Origin: Actinoallomurus spadix
GTDB lineage: Bacteria > Actinomycetota > Actinomycetes > Streptosporangiales > Streptosporangiaceae
DNA: 64,000 nt
Reading direction: 5' to 3'
Assembly (NCBI RefSeq): GCF_024055725.1
Contig: NZ_JAMXMX010000035.1
Location: 1-64,000 of the forward strand
Positions 55,340 through 63,190 of the stretch are shown piece after piece; within the stretch, counting starts at the first letter, position 1, and the number at the start of each line of letters is the position of its first letter. A model generated the notes under the pieces. It did not search any database and was not told where the DNA came from. It worked only from the letters and a program-made list of their open reading frames with translations. The position numbers were made by a program, and so were the translations under genes.

Positions 55340-56225
55340 GGGCGTCGCCCGGATGGACGTGAGCGTGCCCGTGGCCGTGGCCGTGGCCGTGCGCGGGGTC
55401 GTCGGGATGGTGGTGCGGGAGCTGCGGCGCGCCGACGCGGTCCTCGAACCCCGGCATCGCGACGCGGTACACGCAGGTGTCGCAGTTCATCCGGATGTCG
55501 CCGGCCAGGGCCTCCTCGTAGCGTTCGAGGACCAGGTCGGCGAGGCCGTCGCAGTCGCCGATCACGTCGGCGCACCGGGCCTCCAGGCCCTCGTACGCGC
55601 GTGCCTGGTCCGCGACGCGGTCCGGCAGCACGCCGGGGAAGAGGAAGTACGGCAGCACGACGACGCGGCGGGCGCCGAGGCGGCGGCAGCGTTCGAGCCC
55701 TTCGGGCACGCCGGGCCGGGCCAGCGACACGAACGCGGGTTCGACCATCGCCAGGCCCCGGCCCTCCCACAGCAGCCGGGCGACCTTGTGGACCTCGGCG
55801 TTGGCGTCCGGGTCGGTCGAGCCGCGCCCGACGAGCAGTACGGCGGTTTCGGCGCGCTCGGCCGGGTCCAGGACGGCGGACAGGCGCTCGTCCAGCAGGT
55901 CCAGCAGTCTGGGGTGCGGGCCGAGGGGGCGGCCGTAGACGTACGACAGCCCGGGGCGGCGGGCGCGTTCGCGGGCCAGTGCGCCGGGAATGTCTCCCTT
56001 GCCGTGCCCGGCGGCGACCAGCACCATCGGCACGGCGGCGAGGTGCCGGTGCCCGGCGTCGTACAACTCGGCGACGGCGTCGGTCAGCGGCGGGGGCGAC
56101 AGCTCGATGAACCCGCCGGACACGTCGACCGGCAGCCGGCCCCGCAACCGATCGACGAACCGGCCGAACTCCTCGGCCCCGCTCGTGTCGCGCGTTCCGT
56201 GCCCGACCAGCAGCAGCGGCGTCAT
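55329..56225 (-). CDS. cbiX: Sirohydrochlorin cobaltochelatase with His-rich tail
   Basis: Inserts cobalt into sirohydrochlorin at the start of the anaerobic-type corrin route. The 298-residue long form has two chelatase halves, with metal-ligand His in LLVGHGTRD and VAAGHGKGDIP. A Cys-containing C-terminal region follows (MNCDTCVYR). The last ~30 residues hold HHHPDDPAHGHGHGHGHAHV, a metal-binding or storage tail. The ATG overlaps the cbiC stop as ATGA. The Cys pair may hold an Fe-S cluster or metal. Confidence 0.92.
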   Translation of the reverse strand: MTPLLLVGHGTRDTSGAEEFGRFVDRLRGRLPVDVSGGFIELSPPPLTDAVAELYDAGHRHLAAVPMVLVAAGHGKGDIPGALARERARRPGLSYVYGRPLGPHPRLLDLLDERLSAVLDPAERAETAVLLVGRGSTDPDANAEVHKVARLLWEGRGLAMVEPAFVSLARPGVPEGLERCRRLGARRVVVLPYFLFPGVLPDRVADQARAYEGLEARCADVIGDCDGLADLVLERYEEALAGDIRMNCDTCVYRVAMPGFEDRVGAPQLPHHHPDDPAHGHGHGHGHAHVHPGDARAR

Positions 56226-56833
56226 TCGCTTCCTTCTTCTTCGACGGGGCCCTCGTAGTACAGGAGGGCGTTGAGGGCGGCGGCGGCCACGGCGGAGCCG
56301 CCCTTCTCGGAGACGTTGCTGACGGCGGGCAGCCCGCTCTCGCGCAGCGCCTCCTTGGACTCGGCGGCGCCGACGAACCCGACCGGCAGGCCGATCACGA
56401 GGGCCGGGTCGACGTCGCGCGCGATGATCTCCTCCAGAGCGGTCGGCGCGCAGCCGACGACCCAGATCGCGCCCCGGCCGACCTCGGCGTACGCCAGGCG
56501 GATCGCCGCGGCCGAGCGGGTGATGCCCGCGGCCCGCGCCATCCGCGCGGCGGCCGGGTCGCCGACCGAGCAGATCGTCTCCCGGCCGGTGATGCCGGCG
56601 GCGACCATGGCGACGTCGGTGACGACCGGCGCTCCCGCGCGCAGCGCCCGCAGTCCGCGCCGCAGGTGGGCCTCGTCGGTGACGAGGTCGACGGCGTACT
56701 CCAGGTCGGCGCTGGCGTGGATGACGCGCTCGGCGACCGCCCGCCACAGGGGCGGCATGGGGCTGAGGTCGACGCGCGACCGCAGGATCGCGTACGACCG
56801 TTCCTCGATGGGGTGGATGGTCCTGGTGTTCAT
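56222..56833 (-). CDS. cbiC: Precorrin-8X / cobalt-precorrin-8 methylmutase
   Basis: Shifts the methyl group from C11 to C12 to give (cobyrinic/hydrogenobyrinic) acid. The 203-residue protein has the catalytic His in RVIHASADLEYA, plus VVTDVAMVAAGI, IGLPVGFVGAAESKEAL and VSNVSEKGGSAVAAAALNALL, all family marks. The aerobic-pathway homologue is called cobH. The other genes here point to the early-insertion route, so cbiC is used. Start and stop overlap neighbours by 4 bp each. Confidence 0.95.
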   Translation of the reverse strand: MNTRTIHPIEERSYAILRSRVDLSPMPPLWRAVAERVIHASADLEYAVDLVTDEAHLRRGLRALRAGAPVVTDVAMVAAGITGRETICSVGDPAAARMARAAGITRSAAAIRLAYAEVGRGAIWVVGCAPTALEEIIARDVDPALVIGLPVGFVGAAESKEALRESGLPAVSNVSEKGGSAVAAAALNALLYYEGPVEEEGSE

Positions 56834-57900
56834 TGGGTGCTCCCGTACCGCTGTTCGAACCGGCCCGCTCTCCAGAGGACGGCCGCGGCGAGCCAGGAGA
56901 TGACGAACACGGCGACGATCCCGTAGCCGAGGTACTCGAAGTGGTCGGCGAGGGCGGCGTAGGAGTCGAGGAACGCCGCTCCGGCGTACTTGGCGAGCAG
57001 GTCGGCGAGGTAGACGCTGCCGATGAAGCCGGCGATGAGCACGGTCATCGTGGTGGTCGCCATGTTGTAGTAGAGCTTGCGCGCGGGGCTGCGGAACGCC
57101 CAGGAGTACGCGCGGGTCATCAGCAGGCTGTCGCAGGTGTCGAGCGCGCTCATCCCGGCGGCGAACAGCAGCGGCAGGGTCAGCGTCGCCAGCAGCGGCA
57201 GCGCGCCCTGGCCGGCGCTCTGCGCGGCCAGCCCGAGGAGGGTGACCTCCGAGGCGGTCTCCAGGCCCAGGCCGAACAGCAGGCCGACCGGGTACATGTG
57301 CCACGACGACTTGATCAGCGCGCGGGCCCGGCCGCCGAGCATGCGGTTCATCAGGCCGCGGTTGAGGAGCTGGAGTTCCAGTTCGCGTTCGTCGAGTTCG
57401 CCGCGGGTCATCCGCCGCCAGAGCCCGGCGACGCCGCGCAGCACCATCGCGTTCAGCGCCGCGACGAGGAGGAGGAAGGCCATCGCGACGACGACCGAGA
57501 TGGCGCCGCCGACCTGCCGGAAGGAGTCGATCTGCGCGGTGGTCGCGGCGCCCGCCGCGAGCGCGATGACCGTGGACAGTACGAGCACGACCGTCGAGTG
57601 GCCCATCGCGAAGAAGAAGCCCACGCCGACGGACCGGCGGCCGCGCTGCAGCATCAGCCGTGTCGTGTCGTCGATGGCGGCGATGTGGTCGGCGTCGAAC
57701 GCGTGCCGCATGCCGAGGACGTACGCGGTCACGCCGGCGGCGGTGAAGGATCCGGCGGCGGCGAGGTTGCGGGAGTAGTAGAAGTACAGCGTCCAGCCGG
57801 TGATGTGGAGAAGCGCGATGATGCCGAGGATCCCGGACAGTCGCGCGCGTTCGGCGCGCGTCCAGGTTCCTGCCGTCAGGGGTACGGGGGGTGTCGTCAC
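56830..57900 (-). CDS. NiCoT-family cobalt/nickel permease in the cobalamin cluster
   Basis: A 356-residue, ~8-TM transporter with the HX4DH signature in [15 protein letters not shown] and MGHSTVVLVLS in the following helix. The motif read LGFDTATE in the other paralogue here is LGLETASEVTLLGL, with Glu in place of the Asp. Its place among cobalamin genes points to cobalt uptake for corrin synthesis. No Nur box is seen. The GTG start has AAGGAGG 4 nt upstream, and its stop overlaps cbiC by 4 bp. Confidence 0.9.
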   Translation of the reverse strand: MTTPPVPLTAGTWTRAERARLSGILGIIALLHITGWTLYFYYSRNLAAAGSFTAAGVTAYVLGMRHAFDADHIAAIDDTTRLMLQRGRRSVGVGFFFAMGHSTVVLVLSTVIALAAGAATTAQIDSFRQVGGAISVVVAMAFLLLVAALNAMVLRGVAGLWRRMTRGELDERELELQLLNRGLMNRMLGGRARALIKSSWHMYPVGLLFGLGLETASEVTLLGLAAQSAGQGALPLLATLTLPLLFAAGMSALDTCDSLLMTRAYSWAFRSPARKLYYNMATTTMTVLIAGFIGSVYLADLLAKYAGAAFLDSYAALADHFEYLGYGIVAVFVISWLAAAVLWRAGRFEQRYGSTQ

Positions 57901-57947
57901 GGGGCCTCCTTCGACGGCCCGCCGACTCGGCCGGGGCGCCGGGTCAC
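57897..57947 (-). CDS. 16-codon leader frame before the NiCoT gene
   Basis: A short frame (GTG start, VTRRPGRVGGPSKEAP, stop TGA) with AAGGAGG 4 nt upstream. Its stop overlaps the GTG of the permease gene as GTGA. The Shine-Dalgarno sequence of the permease lies inside the frame. It may only pass ribosomes on, and is probably a by-product of the 64-bp repeat just upstream. Confidence 0.35.
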   Translation of the reverse strand: MTRRPGRVGGPSKEAP

Positions 57948-57951
57948 GGGA

Positions 57952-58015
57952 CCTCCTTCGTCGCCCCCATGACCAAGGTGCTGTGTCGATCGGTTTCCCT
58001 CGCTTCGCTCGGTCA
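57952..58015 (-). repeat. 64-bp intercistronic repeat, copy 1
   Basis: Read on the minus strand it begins with the ferredoxin stop codon, TGACCGAGCGAAGCGAGGG, and ends GGGGCGACGAAGGAGG, whose last seven bases are a Shine-Dalgarno sequence 4 nt ahead of a GTG. Copy 2 (63127-63190) has exactly the same length. The first ~19 and last ~20 bases match closely and the middle ~20 differ. Confidence 0.75.
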
Positions 58016-58249
58016 CGGGAGTTCCTCGATGGCGTCGACCGGGCAGACTTCGGTGCATTCGCCGCATCCGGTGCACCGGTCGGGCAGGACCCGCAGGGGG
58101 TCGCCGCCGTCGCCGGCCCACCCGGCGTGCGGGCGGATGGCGTGTTCGGGGCAGGTGAGCAGGCAGGCTCCGCAGCCCTGGCAGCGCGCGGTGACGCGCA
58201 CGGTCAGGGTCGCGGCCTCCGCTCCCCGCCGTGGCTCCTTCAGGCCCAT
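58013..58249 (-). CDS. 2[4Fe-4S] ferredoxin
   Basis: A 78-residue electron carrier. Two cluster motifs are visible: CQGCGACLLTCPEHA (first CxxCxxC...CP) and CTGCGECTEVCPVDAI (second). The N-terminal ~20 residues are not part of the fold. Its place between the cbiG-cobJ fusion and the cobalt permease suggests it donates electrons to an early-insertion corrin step or to cobalt reduction. This is inference. The ATG overlaps the end of cbiG-cobJ by 10 bp. Its stop codon is the first codon of repeat copy 1. Confidence 0.9.
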   Translation of the reverse strand: MGLKEPRRGAEAATLTVRVTARCQGCGACLLTCPEHAIRPHAGWAGDGGDPLRVLPDRCTGCGECTEVCPVDAIEELP

Positions 58250-59991
58250 CGGTACCCGCGGGGGGTGACGAACCGGCCGGCGACGGCGCGGCTGCGGCTG
58301 GAGCCGACGAGGACCACGGTGAACATGTCGATCCGCGCCGGGTCGAGGTCGGCGAGGGTCGTCAGCGTCACCGTCTGGTCGGGGCGGGTGGCGTTGCGGA
58401 CGTACCCGGCCGGTGTGTCCGGCGGGCGGTGCTCGGCGAGGATCGCCAGGGCCTTGGGCAGCTGCCAGTCACGGGCCCGGCTGCGCGGGTTGTAGAGGCA
58501 GACGGTGAAGTCGCCCTCGGCGGCGGCGGTGACGCGGCGTTCGATGACCTCCCAGGGGGTGTGCAGGTCGGACAGGGAGATGTAGGCGTGGTCGTGGCCG
58601 AGCGGCGCGCCGAGCAGGTTCGACGCGGCGACGGCGGCGGTGATGCCGGGCACTCCCTCGACGTCGATGTCCGCGCCGGCGAACTCCAGCGCCGGGCTGG
58701 CCATGGCGTACACCCCGGCGTCGCCGGAGCCGACGAGCGCGACGGCGCGGCCGGCCGACGTCTCGGCGACGGCGGTGCGGGCGCGCTCCTCCTCGTGGCC
58801 GAGGCCGGAGGCGAGGACGCGCGTGCCGGGGCGGATGAGGTCGCGGACCTGGTCGAGGTACTGGTCGAGGCCGACGACGACGGACGCCCGCTGCAGCGCG
58901 GTGACCGCGCGGGGCGTGAGCAGGTCGCGCGCGCCGGGGCCGAGCCCGATGATCGAGAGGCGGCCGCGCGGGGCGAGGCGGGCGACGGCGGCCGTGGCGT
59001 TCGCGGACTTGCGCTTCTCGGCGACGAGCTCGGCGTCCCGGCCGTGCGCCCGCGCGCCGTGCAGCGCGGCGGCCTCGGCGACGCTGGGCGTGCCGACCTC
59101 GGCGCGGACGACCTCGGAGGGGTTGGGGACGTCGACGGCGGCGAGGGTCCCGGCCGGGTAGGTGACGACCTCCCAGCCGCGCGCGGCGGCGGCCCGGAGG
59201 ATGCCGTCCTCGTCGGCCTTGAGGTCGACGGTCGCCAGGCAGCGTACGGAGGCGGGGTCGAGACCGGCGGCGGCCAGGGTCTCGTCGACGAGCGCGCCGA
59301 CCTCCTCCGCGGACACGCCGCGCGCCGAGCCGACCCCGACGACGAGGGACTTGGGCCGGTAGACGAGCGCGCCGCCGGACCAGCTCTCGTGGCACATGCA
59401 GTCGAGCTCGGCGTGGTCGGTGACGAGGACGCGGTGCGCGGCGTCCTCGGCGCCGGGCGTGACGTTCGGCGGCAGCGGGGGCAGCGGCCAGCCGTCGGCG
59501 CCTTCGATCCGCACCGGTTCGCCGGACAGCACGGCCGCGCCGACGTGCGCGAGCAGGTCCGGGTTGTGGACGGTGAAGCCGAGGTCGGCGCCGTAGGAGT
59601 CGAGCGGCGTGACGTTGCTCCGGTCGCTGGCGGTCGTCACCACGGGGGTGCAGCCGAGCACGCCCGTCAGCCGGTGGGCGAGGAGGTTCCCGCCGTGGTG
59701 GCCGCCGAGGACGGCGACGGCGAACGCCATCGACTCGTCGACGCAGACGACGGCCGGGTCGGTGGTCTTGTGGCCGAGCAGCGGTGCGAGCACCCGTACG
59801 GTCGCGCCGACGGCGAGGAAGCTCACGATGGCGTCGCAGGTCCGCCACGCCTCGCGGAGCGCGTCGGCGGCCTTGTCCGCCGTCAGCACGCGGACCTCGT
59901 CCGGCCAGGCGGCGCGCAGCGTCTCGGCCGCCGTCCGGCCGCTCGCGGTCGCCGCGACGACGCCGATCCGCCCCATCGTCGTCTCCGTCAC
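58240..59991 (-). CDS. CbiG-CobJ fusion: cobalt-precorrin-5A hydrolase / precorrin-3B C17-methyltransferase
   Basis: A 583-residue two-domain enzyme. The CbiG part spans about 1-330: GRIGVVAATASGRTAAETLR, FLAVGATVRVLAPLLGHKTTDPAVVCVDE, GGHHGGNLLAHRLTGVLG and VGVGSARGVSAEEV. The CobJ part spans about 340-583 and starts LSIIGLGPGARDLLTPRAV, with SGDAGVYAMASPA and FTVCLYNPRSRAR. CbiG opens the delta-lactone and releases acetaldehyde, which is specific to the early-cobalt route. The GTG start (MTETTMGRIG) overlaps the cobL stop as GTGA. Confidence 0.93.
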   Translation of the reverse strand: MTETTMGRIGVVAATASGRTAAETLRAAWPDEVRVLTADKAADALREAWRTCDAIVSFLAVGATVRVLAPLLGHKTTDPAVVCVDESMAFAVAVLGGHHGGNLLAHRLTGVLGCTPVVTTASDRSNVTPLDSYGADLGFTVHNPDLLAHVGAAVLSGEPVRIEGADGWPLPPLPPNVTPGAEDAAHRVLVTDHAELDCMCHESWSGGALVYRPKSLVVGVGSARGVSAEEVGALVDETLAAAGLDPASVRCLATVDLKADEDGILRAAAARGWEVVTYPAGTLAAVDVPNPSEVVRAEVGTPSVAEAAALHGARAHGRDAELVAEKRKSANATAAVARLAPRGRLSIIGLGPGARDLLTPRAVTALQRASVVVGLDQYLDQVRDLIRPGTRVLASGLGHEEERARTAVAETSAGRAVALVGSGDAGVYAMASPALEFAGADIDVEGVPGITAAVAASNLLGAPLGHDHAYISLSDLHTPWEVIERRVTAAAEGDFTVCLYNPRSRARDWQLPKALAILAEHRPPDTPAGYVRNATRPDQTVTLTTLADLDPARIDMFTVVLVGSSRSRAVAGRFVTPRGYRWA

Positions 59992-61166
59992 CGTGACCTC
60001 CCCGTCAGCACGAACACCGGATTCTGCGCCTCCAGCCGGAACGACCCGCCGGGCAGGTCGGCGAACCGCGACGCCGCGAGTTGCACGCCCTCGACCGTGT
60101 AGCCCGCGTCGGCCAGCAGCCGCCGCGCCGCCGCGGCCCGGTCGACCGCGGCGTACGTCGCGACGACCGTCTCGGGGCGGCGCGCGAGAGCGCCGCCGAG
60201 CGCGTCGAGGCCGCCGCCGCCGACGAACACCGCGTCGGGATCGGGCAGCCCGTCGTACGCCGCGGGCGCGGCGCCCTCGACCACGCGTACGCCGGAGCCG
60301 CGGGCGTTGCGGCGGATCAGGTCGCAGGCCGCCGGGTCGCGTTCGATCGCGATGACGGCCGCGTGGTGCTCGGCGCACTCGATGCCGACCGAGCCGCTGC
60401 CCGCGCCGACGTCCCAGATCAGCCGGCCGAGCGTCGGCCGCAGGCGGGACAGCGCGACCGCCCGCACCTCCCACTTAGTGATCATTCCGGCGCGGTGGTC
60501 GTACGCGTCGTCGGCGCGCGCCCAGCCGTCCGGCGGCGCGGCGGGCTGGTCGTGGACGCGGGCTCCGCCGCCGAGGCGGTCCTCGTCGAGGGCGATGACG
60601 ACGTTCGGGTCGGCCCAGTCGCGGGCGGTGGCCTCGGCCGGCGCGCAGCGGACGACCCGCTCGCCGGGCCCGCCGAGGCGCTCGGCCACCCAGAGCGCGC
60701 GGTCCCAGCCGGCGAGCCCGGTGGCGATGACGTCCGGTCCGCAGGCCGGGGCGGTGAGGACGGCGACCTTGGGCAGCGCCCGGCACGCGTTGACGGCGGT
60801 GCGCGGGTCGCGGCCGTGCGCGCTGACCACGACCGCGTCGTCCCACGGCAGGCCGATCCGCGCGAACGCCGTGGCCACCGAGGACACCGCGGGCAGGACC
60901 TCCGGGGCGTGCCCGCGCCCGCGCAGCGCCCGCAGGATGCCGAAGAACGCCGGGTCTCCGCTGGCCAGCACGACGACGTCGCCGTCCGCCGCGCCGATCT
61001 CGTCGAGCGCCGCCGCGACGTCGCCGAGGACGATCCGGCGCGCGTGCTCCGGCGGGCGTACGGCGTCCAGGTGCCGGCGGCCGCCGACGACCAGGGAGGC
61101 GGCCCGGAGCCGGTCCAGGGCCCGCGGGGACGGCGGAGAGCCGTCGCAGCCCACCACGGTGATCAT
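59988..61166 (-). CDS. cobL: Precorrin-6Y C5,15-methyltransferase (decarboxylating), CbiE-CbiT fusion
   Basis: A 392-residue bifunctional SAM enzyme. The CbiE part (1-~200) begins ITVVGCDGSPPSPRALDRLR and includes LASGDPAFFGILRAL. The CbiT part (from about 210) has the motif I LIWDVGAGSGSVGIECA and AIERDPAACDLIRRNA, the class I methyltransferase fold. It methylates C5 and C15 and removes the acetate side chain at C12. Its ATG overlaps the cbiD stop (ATGA), and its stop overlaps the next start (GTGA). Confidence 0.94.
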   Translation of the reverse strand: MITVVGCDGSPPSPRALDRLRAASLVVGGRRHLDAVRPPEHARRIVLGDVAAALDEIGAADGDVVVLASGDPAFFGILRALRGRGHAPEVLPAVSSVATAFARIGLPWDDAVVVSAHGRDPRTAVNACRALPKVAVLTAPACGPDVIATGLAGWDRALWVAERLGGPGERVVRCAPAEATARDWADPNVVIALDEDRLGGGARVHDQPAAPPDGWARADDAYDHRAGMITKWEVRAVALSRLRPTLGRLIWDVGAGSGSVGIECAEHHAAVIAIERDPAACDLIRRNARGSGVRVVEGAAPAAYDGLPDPDAVFVGGGGLDALGGALARRPETVVATYAAVDRAAAARRLLADAGYTVEGVQLAASRFADLPGGSFRLEAQNPVFVLTGRSR

Positions 61167-62320
61167 CGGGCGAGCCGCCCGTACATCGCGATCATCCGCT
61201 TGCCCGTGAAGTCCACGAGGACGACCTGCGCCGCGACGCCGCCCGCGCCGGGCACCTGGGCCGCCTGGTCCTCGGCGAAGCGCTCCAGCACCCCGGCGAC
61301 GCGGCGGCACAGCTCACGCCCCGCGCGGCCGAGCAGCCCGGACTCCTCCCACAGCTCGTACGCGTGGCGGGCGGTGTTCGCCGCCGCGACCCGCGCCGCC
61401 AGGTCCGCGGGCCCGCCGGCGTCGGCCGTGATCTCGCCGAGCAGCGCGGTGTCGACCCTCGATCGCGTGTAGTGCGTCATCAGGACCCCGGACGCGAGCT
61501 TGGTCAGCTTGCCGGCCATCCCGACGAACACCACCTGCCGGACGCCGTGCTCCACCGCCCGGCGCAGCGCGGCGCCGGTGAAGTCGCCGACCTCGACGAA
61601 GCACACGTCCGGCAGCTTCGGCAGCAGCGCCATCGCGCCCTGCTCGGTTCGGCCACCGGTGCACAGCACCAGCGTGTCCTGGCCCTGCGCGGCGAGCACC
61701 GAGACGGCCTGCTCGACGCTGGCCCGCCACGACGCGGTCGAGAACGGGCGCACGATCCCGGTCGTGCCCAGGATCGAGATGCCGCCCAGGATGCCGAGCC
61801 GCCGGTTCGTCGTCTTGCGCGCCATCTTCTCGCCCTCGGGCACCGAGATGACGACGCGGACGCCCCGCGCGGCCAGGTCCACCGTCTCCTCCACCGCCTG
61901 CTCGATCATCCGCCGGGGCACCGGGTTGATCGCGGGACCGCCGACCTCCAGGCCGAGGCCGGGCTTGGTGACGACGCCCACACCGACGCCGCCGTCCAGC
62001 TCGATGCCCGGCTCGTCCCGCCAGGAGACGGTGGCGGTCAGGTGGGCGCCGTCCGTGACGTCGGGGTCGTCCCCGGCGTCCTTGACGACGACGGCCTCGG
62101 CCCGACCCGTCCCGAGCACACAGGAGTCCACCGCGAACGTCACCCGGCGGCCCGACGGCAGCGCCACCTCGACGACCTCCGGCGGGGCGCCGGTGACCAG
62201 CGCCTCCGCCGCGGCCTTGGCCGCCGCCGAGGCGCAGGTGCCGGTCGTCCAGCCGGTGCGCAGCGCCTTGCCGCGGACCTTCATGGTCCGCGGCATGTCG
62301 GGCTCGTGGGGTGTGGTCAT
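61163..62320 (-). CDS. cbiD: Cobalt-precorrin-5B C1-methyltransferase
   Basis: A 385-residue CbiD, specific to the early-insertion corrin pathway. Marks are LRTGWTTGTCASAAAKAAAEAL near the start, GLGLEVGGPAINPVPRRMI, GILGGISILGTTGIVRPFS and FVGMAGKLTKLASG. It methylates C1 in place of the aerobic CobF. Start MTTPHEPDMPRT at 62320 lies 7 bp after the cobM stop. The protein is a little longer at both ends than E. coli-type CbiD. Confidence 0.95.
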   Translation of the reverse strand: MTTPHEPDMPRTMKVRGKALRTGWTTGTCASAAAKAAAEALVTGAPPEVVEVALPSGRRVTFAVDSCVLGTGRAEAVVVKDAGDDPDVTDGAHLTATVSWRDEPGIELDGGVGVGVVTKPGLGLEVGGPAINPVPRRMIEQAVEETVDLAARGVRVVISVPEGEKMARKTTNRRLGILGGISILGTTGIVRPFSTASWRASVEQAVSVLAAQGQDTLVLCTGGRTEQGAMALLPKLPDVCFVEVGDFTGAALRRAVEHGVRQVVFVGMAGKLTKLASGVLMTHYTRSRVDTALLGEITADAGGPADLAARVAAANTARHAYELWEESGLLGRAGRELCRRVAGVLERFAEDQAAQVPGAGGVAAQVVLVDFTGKRMIAMYGRLAR

Positions 62321-62327
62321 CGCCGGC

Positions 62328-63122
62328 TCAGCCGCCCCGCAGCGCCCTGCGCGCCGCCCGGTCCGCGCGCCGGTGCCCGTGGAAGTGGCCCGGGTGGTAC
62401 AGATGCGAACGGGTGCCGCCGGCCTCCAGCGCGGCGCCGACGAGCACGAGCGTGTGCTTCCACAGCTTGTGCTCCTTGACGGTCTCCTCCAGGGCGTCGA
62501 GGCGACAGCGCACGATCAGCTCGTCCGGCCAGGTGCACTGGTAGGCGACCACGCAGGGCGTGTCCGGCGGGTACCCGCCCTCCAGGAGCTCCTCCTGCAG
62601 CTGCCTGGACCGCGCCGCCGACAGGAACAGCGCCATCGTCGTGCCGTGCCGGGCGAACTCCCGGACCTCCTCCCCCGGCGGCATCGGCGTCTTGCCGCCG
62701 CCGAGACGGGTGAGGATCACCGACTGCGCGACCTCGGGGATGGTCAGCTCCCGCTCGACGGCGGCGGCGACGGCCGAGAAGCTCGACACACCCGGCACGA
62801 CCTCGGTGTCCAGACCGAGGTCGCGGCACCGGTCGAGCTGCTCCTGCAGCGCGCCCCACAGCGCCGGGTCACCGGAGTGGATCCGCGCCACGGTCAGGCC
62901 CTCGGCGACGGCACGCTCGTAGTACGGCAGCACGCCCTCCATGGGCAGCCGCGCCGAGTCGACGATCTCCGCGTCCGGGCGGGCGTGCTGGAGCACGTCC
63001 TCGTGGACGAGGCTGGCCGCCCAGATCACCACGTCGGCCTCGGCGATCGCCTTCGCGGCCCGGAACGTCAGCAGGTCCGCCGCGCCCGGCCCCGCCCCGA
63101 CGAACACCACACGTCCCCGCAC
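62328..63122 (-). CDS. cobM: Precorrin-4 / cobalt-precorrin-4 C11-methyltransferase
   Basis: A 264-residue SAM methyltransferase. VVFVGAGPGAADLLTFRAAKA, IHSGDPALWGALQEQ and VVPGVSSFSAVAAAVERELTIPEV are the family marks, and it ends with an Arg/His-rich tail. The GTG at 63122 is chosen because AAGGAGG lies 4 nt upstream. An ATG at 63191 (MTERSEGIDE) overlaps the cobI stop as ATGA and would add 23 residues encoded entirely by repeat copy 2, so it is probably a by-product of the repeat. Confidence 0.92.
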   Translation of the reverse strand: MRGRVVFVGAGPGAADLLTFRAAKAIAEADVVIWAASLVHEDVLQHARPDAEIVDSARLPMEGVLPYYERAVAEGLTVARIHSGDPALWGALQEQLDRCRDLGLDTEVVPGVSSFSAVAAAVERELTIPEVAQSVILTRLGGGKTPMPPGEEVREFARHGTTMALFLSAARSRQLQEELLEGGYPPDTPCVVAYQCTWPDELIVRCRLDALEETVKEHKLWKHTLVLVGAALEAGGTRSHLYHPGHFHGHRRADRAARRALRGG

Positions 63123-63126
63123 AGGG

Positions 63127-63190
63127 CCTCCTTCGCCGGCCTCATGAGCGCGGCCGCCGTGCTCGTCGATGCCCTCGCTCCGCTCGGTCA
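63127..63190 (-). repeat. 64-bp intercistronic repeat, copy 2
   Basis: On the minus strand it begins with the cobI stop codon, TGACCGAGCGGAGCGAGGG, and ends AGGCCGGCGAAGGAGG, the Shine-Dalgarno sequence of cobM, 4 nt before its GTG. It has the same length and the same conserved ends as copy 1, with a divergent middle. Confidence 0.75.

Noticed and set aside
58240-60474. A longer N-terminus for the CbiG-CobJ protein extending into cobL
   Set aside because: The extra ~160 residues overlap cobL in another frame and are Arg/Gly-rich. The GTGA overlap start fits the operon pattern.
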